Shown: one piece after another, positions 42,433 to 52,742 of the stretch
Layout of the letters: the number at the start of each line of letters is the position of its first letter
Numbering within the stretch: position 1 is the stretch's first letter
From: Bolinopsis microptera
Lineage: Eukaryota > Ctenophora > Tentaculata > Lobata > Bolinopsidae
Assembly: GCF_026151205.1 (NCBI RefSeq)
Contig: NC_087073.1
Location: 20,364,837 to 20,428,836, forward strand
Direction: 5' to 3'
Length of the DNA: 64,000 bases
Program-made: the position numbers and the translations under genes
The notes under the pieces: generated by a model
The model's database searches: none
Told to the model about the DNA's origin: nothing
The model's input: only the letters and a program-made list of their open reading frames with translations

Positions 42433-44247
42433 TTAAATTTTAGAAACCCTATAAGCAAACTTTTTGTCTGTGGCTGTTTTCAAAGGTTGTGAATCGAGGT
42501 CTATCATCTCATAGCTCTGTCTTAATATTGGTTTCACTATATTGGTCGGTAAACACCTTTTCTGACATGCTTCTTCAGTCCTTGAAACACAACTGTTTCC
42601 ATTGCTATCCCTCCTCACAGTCTCCCTTAAAATTGAAGGATCTTGTTCTGTCTTGGAGGAGTTAATTTTCTTCTGGGCTAAAAAAATGTCTTCCATCGAA
42701 AAACAGATATTTTGATATGGTGTTATATTAAGTCCATCTAAGATATCATTCTCAGAAGCTGCTTCTAAATCTGCCATTGAGCTGTACATCTTTATGTTGT
42801 TGTAATAAGTTGTGTCTTGTAATGAATCGTCAAAGAAGTCTCCATCTGTTGTGTCTGCCCAAGGGTCTAGTAAAAATAAATTTGTTAAATAACTTTAGTC
42901 ATAGTAGTTTCAGAGCAAAATTTTATTAACTTTAGATAAGATGGGTTGTTTAATCACAACTTTATATACAATCTTCTGGAAGGTAAGATGCTACTTTACT
43001 GCTACTTTTCATGAATGTGTCAACTTTTATACTGTTAGTCTGATTAATTAACCAGTTATAGCAAAAATCAGTTGTTTAATCACAACTTTATATACTGCAA
43101 TGTACCTGACGAATGAAATGTTGGATGGTTGGCTTGTTTATATCCACTTGACAGTGAATTGAAAATGGAATTGGCCTGGTTTAATCCAGCGCACATTATA
43201 CATATTGCCTCGTAGTTTGTTGGCTTGTGTTTAACTATGAAGAGCACGCTGCATCCATACTGCTTACAATAACCTATGTCCTGACAAATGGAAGGAAATC
43301 AGATTTAGAAGAAATGGGAAAAAATTAATGCAACATTTTATTTACTTGGCTGCTCTCATTTAAATAGTTATCAAAATATTCTCCCGGCCATATTACTCAA
43401 TTCAACTATCTGGTGGATTCGTGTAGTGTTATTGAGTCTCATGATTTGATAGTTCTTTCATTTAAATTTCTGATTATTTCTGATAGACTCAGTGAAGACA
43501 GATTCTAATGGAAATAATTGTATTTATTTATTTCCATTAGAATCTGTCTTCACTGAGTCTATTCAGAAACAATCAGAAATTTGAATGAAAGAATCCTAAT
43601 AATGGAATAATCATTCTAATAATGGAAATAAATTTTATTTATTTATTTCCATTAGAATCTGTCTTCACTGACTCTATTCAGAAACAATCAGAAATTTGAA
43701 TGAAAGAACTATCAATTCAACAATGTGTTATTTCTGGCCCAACCTATATTTTATGATACTCAATACATTTCGGAACTGGTATGATGAGTATCATAATTTG
43801 CATAGAATTCTATCAATTGCATGCTATAAAGTGATAAAAATTGATACAAAGATTGAGTTTTTAAACTCACCTGCATTGATATCTTTTCGTTTCTAAAGCA
43901 AACGTAATCCCCAGTTAGTTTGACCTTCGTTCGTCTCTTCACCAAAGCCATATGGGGCAAATTTTGAATGATTCGGTTATGACACTCAAAAGACAACTCC
44001 TGCAGAAACTTATTTTCCCACTGCTGTAGTGAACATCTCCCTGAGGATTTGTTTAGGTATCAGCTGATCAATATTGTAGGGTAATATACCTTAGTTCATG
44101 GTTTTACATTAATAGAATAGTAATTGAATGACCATGTTTTAAATAAAATGAAAACTCACCAATATGATAAAGACTGTATGAGGACTTGAGCTTGCCTCCA
44201 TTTTCTTTTCGTTTAACCATCTTTCGTTCCCTTATGACATCATAAAC
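42433..44247 (-). CDS. Partial gene with probable PTB/PID-like domain (last four exons)
   Basis: Four exons join in phase: 44247-44160, 44040-43871, 43280-43106 and 42866-42433 (stop at 42433), all with GT-AG borders. The first exon starts VYDVIRERKMVKRKENGGKL. Exons 2-3 have a PTB-like pattern: KVKLTGDYVCFRN, then KISMQDIGYCKQYGCSVLFI, then YEAICIMCAGLNQANSIFNS with a final helix SSGYKQA. The last exon encodes an acidic tail starting PWADTTDGDFFDDS, of low complexity and without known domain. PTB domains bind NPxY-type peptides on membrane receptors; whether this one does is unknown. Exons 5' of 44247 were not found; some may lie beyond the inserted palindromic transposon or be too diverged. 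The gene model is firm, the domain call tentative. Confidence 0.6.
43449..43712. mobile_element. Foldback repeat cluster in a PTB-gene intron
   Basis: One inverted copy (43449-43518) and two direct copies (43530-43593 and 43640-43712) of a 65- to 72-base sequence that starts or ends with AGTTCTTTCATT and TTATTTCCATTAGAATCTG. The first two form a palindrome. A solo copy lies at 15200-15272. The whole begins ATAGTTCTTTCAT and ends with its reverse complement. It falls between exons at 43280 and 43871. Confidence 0.75.
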
Positions 44248-46830
44248 CTGTTCAGTTATTATAAATAAATCTGACCAGCACATGTTTCTCAATGTTTTTT
44301 AATGGGTTGACATTCTACTGAATGACTTAAGAAAGAAGTTTGATCTGAAAAATTCGAACTGTATGGTTATGGCCATTCTACTGTTTAACTACTCACGTCT
44401 TGTTTATGTCACAAGTTTTCTCATTTATATAATATACACTGGTAAAGAAATGTAACGAAAAGTGGGCTGTCGTCTGTAAATACAAACCTCTGTGTAAGAT
44501 AATTATTATAACAGTACTATTGCAATCATTAAGGCATTCTTAACACATCTTTGGCAAATACAATTTGAACTCCAGCTCCCAGTTTAGGAGTATTCAGTAT
44601 CTGAATGGCACATAAGTCATAAGCTGCAGCAAAATCGACAATCAACAAAAACAGCAGTAACTTCGTGCAGCATCATGATATCCTGAAGCATGTCAAAAAA
44701 ATTCAGGATAAAATCTAACTCGATAGCTACAAGATACACAAAAGAAGTTGAAGAAGTATAACCTTAGTCCAGTTCCCCACATCTAATGGGCCTAACTAAT
44801 AACGTTTAGGGGGCTATTACTCTCCCCTGTTGGGCACCAAAACTTGCTTCCCTACGTTTAAATAACAATGACTATTCCAGTACAGAGGGCATCCTCTATT
44901 GTCTATTTGGACTGCCTTTTGAATATATGTAAAATTTGGGTTGAGTCGGGGAGCTTTATGGAGTAAGTTAAAGCCAGCACATTAGAGGTAATCGTTTCAG
45001 CTATCTTTTATTCTAACTATCAGAATGTACAAACTTGGGACCCACACATGTTCACCTACCTACAAAATTTGACCTTTGTCAGCTGCTGATTTTGCGTGAT
45101 GTTTTAGATATTGATTTCGGTGCTTGATTAATTGTCTCTGGCGGTTGATTTTGTAAAGTAAGTATTATAAGTAACTCTGACTGTTTAATCTTACTGCAAT
45201 TAGTCATAAAGCAATAACTTCTGTGCAATTCAAACGAAATTCACGTCAGCTGATTGAATTGTCTCCTGAAATTCAATGAACAAAGTACTGAATACTGTAA
45301 ATAATAAATATGCATAATGGAGTATATATTGCTGCTTTCAGTCATTTATAATTGCACGATGGAGACCTACTGAGTAACCGAGTAACTTATTTTATATATC
45401 ATTAGCGAGGAGAGCTTAATTCCAATGTTATTTGCCTCTTCTTTATATTTGTATATTTCTTAGTTATACTTATAAATATCAGATAAGCTTGTACTCCGAG
45501 GATTATTTACCGACAAGTACGGGGCTCTCTTCTAATTGCGATGTTTTATAGCTAAATTCCTCCCAGCTGTGTTACAAAGATTTCGTGTATCACATGGAGC
45601 TGAGCTGAATGTTGGTGGTACCAGGTGAGGACCAGGTGGAGCTTATATCATCTAGGTGGAACTCAGTAATCTGGCCGCACAGTTTTTTAGGTGTAGATAA
45701 TTGGTTCATTCACTGAGCTACACCACAAAATGTAATGTCTTTTATCTTAAGCGGCACACACGATATAAAACACGTTTTAAAAAACGCGAACAGTTATAGA
45801 GAAGTAATTTGTTCAGTAATGATATCTGGTGCGGTTTATTAGATTTGGTCTTCAACCAAATGCCGCTGGTCCTAATATTGCTGAGTTCGTTTCGAGTGGT
45901 AAAAATATAATGCCGGCCAAGAAAAAGGATGCCAAATAACCATCAGTAATTTTAAAAATCAGATAAGTGCAGTATCGATTCACCATTTTAATGAGCCGTT
46001 GAAAGATAAGAGTATGTAGTCAGCAAATAAAATACCAGCTGAAGTCCATCAAACCTTTTTTCCGGTATCCAGTATTTTTCAGCGAGTACAACAATGTTCA
46101 AGTACATATTACTAAGATCTTAATGAAATATTACCCCTTCTGTAAAATTTTACGTGAAAGAAAACACGATTGCAAAACTACGTTACTGAAGCATATATAA
46201 CAAGCTTGCTAATATTATGTGCATTACGTATTTTTATTATATTATAAAACAATTCTGAGCCCTCAATTGGCAACTGCCTGAATTTAACGATAATCCTCAG
46301 GTTAATAATATAAATATACATGTTATGTTCAAGATTCATATTCTGTTACGTTATTCTTCTCATATGTTGTAGGATCGAAACACAGATAATATGTTATATT
46401 TAAAGCACAATGAAGTCATCGAACAGAAGTAATATTAAGTTACTTGTAACTTTGTTAAGGTAAAAGATGCATCAGAATGTGCCACTTAGAAAATAACACT
46501 AAGTTCCGTACGAGGAAAAAGAAACAACTATCAAACCGCCTTCCTATTGTGAGCACGATATAACTTATTTGGTAAAATTAGATCAGGAGTATTGGTAAAG
46601 TGTTTATTATTAGAAGGACAAGTAGTACTGTATAATAAAGGTAGCCGCAATTAGCACCATCGCCACAAAGAAGTAGTGTCAATAAAAACACGGGTAAAAT
46701 ACTACATTTCCTGCAGACGTCAACTGCAAAAATAGTTACAAAACGTCAGTCATCAACCGCAGATAGATTGCCACAAACAACCGTGGCGATCGTCGAAGTA
46801 ACAAGAAATGCGGCCGCCTTTCTTTTGTGG
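44248..46830. other. Intergenic or upstream intron, no exon supported
   Basis: AT-rich sequence upstream of the PTB-like gene's first visible exon. I found no ORF or splice-bounded exon with phase support. A promoter for that gene may lie here or beyond. Confidence 0.4.
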
Positions 46831-46838
46831 ATGGCCGC
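46831..46838. repeat. 8-bp target-site duplication, left (ATGGCCGC)
   Basis: ATGGCCGC is repeated exactly at 49196-49203, just outside both ends of the palindromic transposon. Confidence 0.9.
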
Positions 46839-47708
46839 TAGCCCGGTTCATAAAACAAAAATATTATCCAATAATTACGGCGATAGGCTTATCTGTTGTT
46901 CCTTAGGCCAAATAACTACCAAAAAAATTTTGAAGCTTCAACTCCAACCGGAAACACCCCCACATGCCACGCCCATTTTTTTCATCAATTTTTAACAGGT
47001 AAAAATCTTCATATCATCAATTTAGGCATGAAGGAGTGCTTTTAGTGCTCCAACAGTTTGGGGTCTAATAGTAATGGTAGAAAAAGGTTAACTTTAGTCA
47101 AAGTCTCAAGTCTCCACGGCGCTTGGTTTAGGCGCACCGGATCTCGCGTCTCGCGCCTCCGCCGCGAGATTTGTTGCGCCAAAACTAAAGGTCGTAGAGA
47201 CATGAGACTTCGACTAAAGTTAACCTTTTTCTACCATTACTATTTGAGTATCACAGTTTCAGAGCTCTAAACACATTCCTTCATCCTTAAAACAACAATC
47301 ATATGGATTTTGCCTGTAAAAGTGGAACTGATCCTTTAAAATCGTTAAAAGAAGTCAGCAGGTTATAATCTAGGTACCCTGGCTTTCGGATGCCTTCGCA
47401 AGCAAGCTGTCTAATCTTCGTTGCCAGAGGAATATTTTCGTCAAACTATGATTTAAATGAGGTTCTTATTTCTTCATAACTCGTCACTGATAGGATCAGC
47501 ATCGATGAGGTCCAATAATTCCTTCATAGCTCGTCACTGACAGGGTAACCGATCACTTTTAATAAGGTCTGATGATTTCTTCGAGACTAACGACTAACGA
47601 GGATACGTCAAGACAAAGTATATATTTGGTTTGCTAATAGATTAAATATGACAGTTTATGTTTAAGAATAAAATAAAATCAATATCAAACAACATTTACA
47701 CATAAAAT

Positions 47709-48293
47709 CTAATAAAGCTTCCTAAGATCGTCCTTGGTCTCCAGTCCAAATCTCTTCCTGTGAGACTCCACCGCTTGGACCAGCTCCTGAAAGGACTCCT
47801 CGTCTCTCGTCATGTGTGAGTTGAGTCTTGTTGCTAAGGCTAGTGCCCGTTCTGATGAGTCATTCAGAGGAGTTAGTTTCTGAAGTAAACTACGTGATTT
47901 GCTGTAAGAAGGGGTAGATATCCAATCCTCAGCATCCAAGAATGTGTGTGGAACTTCAAGTAGGCTGAATATCAAGGTTGAACGAGGACCGACGAAATCA
48001 ATCAGGGAAGATTCCTTAGCGAGGGCTGGAAGAGTCAGTTTTCTGATTTCAGGGAGGACTGATGGAAGTTGACCAATCTTCTTTGCGATCAGGTTCCTCG
48101 TCTCCAAAGGTAAGGATTCGTCAAACACAGCCAGAGGGACGAGATCTTCAGTTAGGTACCAAGTGTGCCTGTTGATAACACTAGCTGTGGAACAGGATAC
48201 CTTCTTGTTCACCTTCGAGAACTTCTGGATTCTCCTGTGCAGCTTGAGGTCGTTGGAAGCAGCAAAGAAGAGTGATCCAGAGGTGAACCATGC
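47709..48293 (-). pseudogene. C-terminal transposase-like fragment (minus strand)
   Basis: The open frame begins without ATG near 48293 (AWFTSGSLFFAASNDLKL) and ends at 47709; an in-frame ATG is at 48212. It matches the C-terminal part of an uncharacterised protein family that is highly repeated in cnidarian and other invertebrate genomes (RHLWYLSEELV-like motif, here RHTWYLTEDLVPLAVFD, then SSERALALATRL and FQELVQAVESHRKRFG). The link to a transposase rests on the partner fragment and the target duplication. Confidence 0.6.
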
Positions 48294-48427
48294 TTCCAGC
48301 CCTGGACGAGTGGGAGTTGACGGATAAGATCATAGCTTGTGGTTTCGATACCACATCCTCCAATACCGGGATACGAAATGGGAGCTGTGTCCTTCTTCAG
48401 CAACTCCTTTCCCGTCAACTCCTCGTT
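48290..48427 (+). pseudogene. Middle transposase-like fragment (plus strand)
   Basis: On the opposite strand to its neighbour, this fragment reads LDEWELTDKIIACGFDTTSS followed by NTGIRNGSCVLLQQLLSRQL. FDTTSSNTG resembles the second catalytic Asp region of hAT-type RNase H folds (D..(A/S)SN). In related proteins this motif precedes, in the same orientation, the C-terminal part now found inverted at 47709-48293. Homology stops where the right arm begins (48428). The two fragments start within a few bases of each other near 48293, which marks an inversion junction. Confidence 0.6.
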
Positions 48428-49195
48428 GTATCCTCGTTAGTCGTTAGTCTCGAAGAAATCATCAGACCTTATTAAAAGTGATCGGTTACCCTGTCAGTGA
48501 CGAGCTATGAAGGAATTATTGGACCTCATCGATGCTGATCCTATCAGTGACGAGTTATGAAGAAATAAGAACCTCATTTAAATCATAGTTTGACGAAAAT
48601 ATTCCTCTGGCAACGAAGATTAGACAGCTTGCTTGCGAAGGCATCCGAAAGCCAGGGTACCTAGATTATAACCTGCTGACTTCTTTTAACGATTTTAAAG
48701 GATCAGGTCCACTTTTACAGGCAAAATCCATATGATTGTTGTTTTAAGGATGAAGGAATGTGTTTAGAGCTCTGAAACTGTGATACTCAAATAGTAATGG
48801 TAGAAAAAGGTTAACTTTAGTCGAAGTCTCATGTCTCTACGACCTTTAGTTTTGGCGCAACAAATCTCGCGGCGGAGGCGCGAGACGCGAGATCCGGTGC
48901 GCCTAAACCAAGCGCCGTGGAGACTTGAGACTTTGACTAAAGTTAACCTTTTTCTACCATTACTATTAGACCCCAAACTGTTGGAGCACTAAAAGCACTC
49001 CTTCATGCCTAAATTGATGATATGAAGATTTTTACCTGTTAAAAATTGATGAAAAAAATGGGCGTGGCATGTGGGGGTGTTTCCGGTTGGAGTTGAAGCT
49101 TCAAAATTTTTTTGGTAGTTATTTGGCCTAAGGAACAACAGATAAGCCTATCGCCGTAATTATTGGATAATATTTTTGTTTTATGAACCGGGCTA

Positions 49196-49203
49196 ATGGC
49201 CGC
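49196..49203. repeat. 8-bp target-site duplication, right (ATGGCCGC)
   Basis: Exact copy of 46831-46838. Confidence 0.9.
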
Positions 49204-49247
49204 TCAATTTCCCGATCCGTGATTGAGTATTTGATCATATTCCATAC

Positions 49248-49321
49248 CACCTGGGGACCCCAGTCTTTACTGTTTATAAGCATGCAGATATGGCGGAGTG
49301 ACAGGCCGAGCGCCGCCCAGT
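49248..49321. repeat. Dispersed repeat, copy related to 37705-37779
   Basis: Shares GGCGGAGTGACAGGCCGAGC-like sequence and the following GCCCAGT with the copy at 37705-37779. It may be the end of an interspersed element; no boundaries could be fixed. Confidence 0.5.
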
Positions 49322-49654
49322 TGATATAATTCCGTATTTAATTTGAAAATCGTGTATATTTCTATGTAACCATATGTTTATTGTTTATGCAACCTGACAC
49401 GGATATGTGCAAAATAGTAATACTAACTCAAAATAATAAATTTACTATGCTATCAATTAGTCCTTAGCGGGATGCGTACATGGTGAAATTAACAATGTAC
49501 TTGAACATTTCAGCACCGCGCGCCAACAAATGTTTAATTCAGATTTTCGCGCAAAATAACTTTGCACAGGCAGACACGTGGGCGACACCTACGGTCGCAG
49601 GCAGGCACGCAGGTACGGTCGCACGGACGAAAGCTACCATATACAAAAAAAACT

Positions 49655-49721
49655 CGTTCGCTAACCCTTGTCCTTGACTCTTTTGTGCCTTCGGCACTTT
49701 GAGTCATGGATCGGGAAAAAA
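49655..49721. repeat. 67-bp hairpin repeat, copy 2
   Basis: Identical to 41078-41144. The flanks of the two copies are unrelated, so these 67 bases form a discrete mobile or retroposed unit, or a conserved element end. Confidence 0.8.
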
Positions 49722-52700
49722 TACGACGTTTAATCCTGGTATGCAGACATGCAGTCAAACATTGATCTGAGCTGAATTATAATACAAATATTGCTTAGAC
49801 GTGGGAAGTTTATTACTTTCACTAACTTTTCTAATCTAAACACTAGCAACATTCTACTAAGTTCTTAAATAATGGGTTGAATTGTCAGCACTTATCTTAC
49901 ATCGACTATTATCGCTTTCAATAATCAACCTTCTATCTAAACAGCAAAAATTCCATGACAATATTCTCAAAGTAACCTGGTTAGCCTCGAAAAGTCTATT
50001 GAACGAGCTCTCATCTTCTTCGTAAAAGCAACGGGATTTGTAATGTTAAGGCTTTTTCTCACTGTAAAGGTAGATATAACAAATTTGACATAACAAAACA
50101 GAGGGGGCCAATCAAAGAAACGGATTATACCGGTAACACGTACATTAGTACCCACGATAAGCTGAAACTTGATGCCCATTACGATGGGAAACTCCTTTAT
50201 TGGCAGAGCGGATGGTAGTCTAAGATTTAAGGTATACAATTGTTGGCTAGACCACCACTGTAAAACTGACACCTCTCATGTTACAAAGAGTGGTGGAATG
50301 TTGTTCTTGAGGAAGCATTAGAGAACGGCTGGGAATGTTGTTGCTTGCATGCTTGACGTGAAGGTGTGATTGTAATCTAATTATTGATAACAACCCTGAT
50401 TATCCTAATTATCCTAATTATCATGATTATTGCTCGACCATCTCCTTTCAAATGTTTGTAAGGTAACCGGGTAATTTAGCGTGCCAATATTATCGGGTGC
50501 ATTGCTTAATAAAAATAACAGCTGTAAACTTAGGATAAGCTATCTCTAGTACGTGAAATTTCTTAGACGTAAACAAAGCAAGGGTAAGATTAAGATAAAA
50601 ATAAACTTCACAAGTTCTCTTAAAGACTGGCTCATAAAATATCGCAAAATATAAAATAAAAAACACCGTGCTAAGCAGCCAAGATAAAATAAATATTCCA
50701 GCGAATAAAAAAGAATTCCTAAAGTTCTCATCAGAGTGCCAACTACATACTACCGTAAACTAGACGTCCCAGTAAGTGGCTATTAAACTTAACTAACCTG
50801 CTCCAACACTAGAAGCACGATTATTAAACAAGAATGATGTAACTGCTCCTCCTCAGCCTGGCTCTGGCTCATGCTGTTGTATGACATGCTCTTGATATGC
50901 AACGACAGTGCTGTATTATGTGATCAGTGCGTATTAAACGTCTTGTCATTATTATCAGATATGATTTGAAGATTAGTTGAAAACACTGCATGATGCATTT
51001 CACCCCACCCCAAAAAGCGTGTTGTCATTCTGAAAACTCATTCTGTCTGTCAAGGTAGATATATTGCCAATTAAACGACAGTGGACACAACTAGCTGTTT
51101 TATCTGGTTCCAAGTCAGAGAATTTGCCGTGATCTCACATAACGAGCGGTTATGGTACCGGCTATGGGAGTAGTTAATGTTATGGGGGTGGTTAATGTTA
51201 TGGGAGTGGTTAATGTTATGAGAGTAGTTAATATTATGGGAGTAGCTATGCCAAATATTTCACATATTGTAAAAAAAGGGTATTAGGAAAGCAAAAAAAA
51301 AAACACATTTTATGGTAGGTATAATCTTAAGAAAGCGGCGAATTCTGTTTAAAAACAACAGCAGTTCGTAGGAGTCTAGCATAAGTTAAACTATAGGCGT
51401 CTTAACTGTTGAACCGTTGAACTGTTGAACCTCTAAATGCTCTAAATAATGCCGACAGTAAACATTGTATTATTTATACTGTAATAGCCTTTCTATCAGA
51501 CAAGGGAAGCAGGCGACGCGACGGTGGAAGGAAGTATTTAAGTATAATATTGATTTATTGGGTATCCAGGGATTTGATTGCTTTATGTGCCTGGAAACGG
51601 AAAGTTATGAGGAAATAGGAAACTGCTGGTGAATAGAACTTCTTGGCTGATTGGTTCTCGTGTTTTTTCAAGCAAGGCGTGCTGACCACCAGCTATGCTT
51701 GTCGCTTGAACACCTCTATTTTAACACAGCGGCTCATAAGGCTAAGTGGTTAATATTATTAGTAATAAGTAATAATCACATATTTTAGTGGCTTATACCT
51801 GCTGATACTCAATATCTCTCAAATACTGTTCGATTTCTGAGAGGACTTAGAACGAGATATAGTATGTGAGCTCATGTTATCATTTAATTAGTCATATTTT
51901 AAGAGGTGTTTTTTTTCTGCGTTTTTATACGTTTTACTTTTTAACTGTCTAATATTATGATTATGAGTGTTAACTTAAAATAGTTTTCTGGTGGTTCATT
52001 ACGCTTTCATTATTATATTGTTATATTTTTCCATCATAACACATATTTAATTACATATTATTATTATCATAATGTGACACTACGTTATGATATTGTGTCA
52101 AATTTTAAATATTTATCTCAATGGGATCAATATTATGTAAGTTAGTGATATATTATTATATTACCATATTGCTAAATGATATTTATACCATTGGTAATAT
52201 TAAGTACTTTACAAGTGGACGAATTTAGCATATGATTAAGTTTTTATTGTTTACAATATTATGTGACCAGTTCTCTTATAACTAACGTTGTGAAGATGAT
52301 AAAGTTTTTCAATGTTACATTTTCATTCATTCGCAATTTGACTTAATGATGAAGTTGTTATTATACTGATGATGATGTAAAGATAAAAAACGTTGTGCAA
52401 GTTTCGAATCTTGCTGTTCTTTCCGGTCTAGACCTTTACACGCTCGGGATCCAGACTCTAGATCACACGTTTAATTGGTTCCCCTAAACACTGTATCCAA
52501 CCGTATCCTGGGTAAAATGCTGTCCAGCTGTATTTAACAGTACAAGTCGTGTCTGTGTATACTAACTGTATTTACTACACATTCTACAGCACATTCTCCT
52601 GCAATGAATATAATTCTCGTGAAATAAAGCGGGCTGCTTTATCTACTCAGAGTGCTTTTTAATCAATTCTCTCTCCTGCTGTAGGTTTGTATGATGTCTA

Positions 52701-52742
52701 TCAGATAGTACTACTCTCCCTAATGTAGCATGTTTCCTGTGA
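49722..52742. other. Intergenic, no gene supported
   Basis: AT-rich. It includes a short 18-bp repeat (51162-51247, unit ATGGGAGTGGTTAATGTT, four to five copies) and a homopolymer A run near 51293. No exon could be supported; the 5' end and promoter of the downstream plus-strand gene may lie here. Confidence 0.45.

Larger units (their letters stand above)
46839..49195. mobile_element. Palindromic hAT-like transposon with 768-bp inverted arms
   Basis: Arms 46839-47606 and 48428-49195 are each 768 bases and almost identical as reverse complements (one difference seen near 47322/48712). The ends read TAGCCCGGTTCATAAAAC and are flanked by the 8-bp duplication ATGGCCGC. Each arm holds its own 178-base palindrome (47067-47244 and 48790-48967). 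The 821-base centre contains two transposase-like fragments facing away from each other. An 8-bp duplication together with a DTTSSN core suggests the hAT-like RNase H group. Neither fragment is complete, so it needs a helper transposase. Confidence 0.88.

Noticed and set aside
47058-48976. Two identical 70-codon ORFs on opposite strands (47058-47270 and 48764-48976)
   Set aside because: They are mirror images produced by the transposon's inverted arms and span the inner palindrome; the peptide has no protein-like features.
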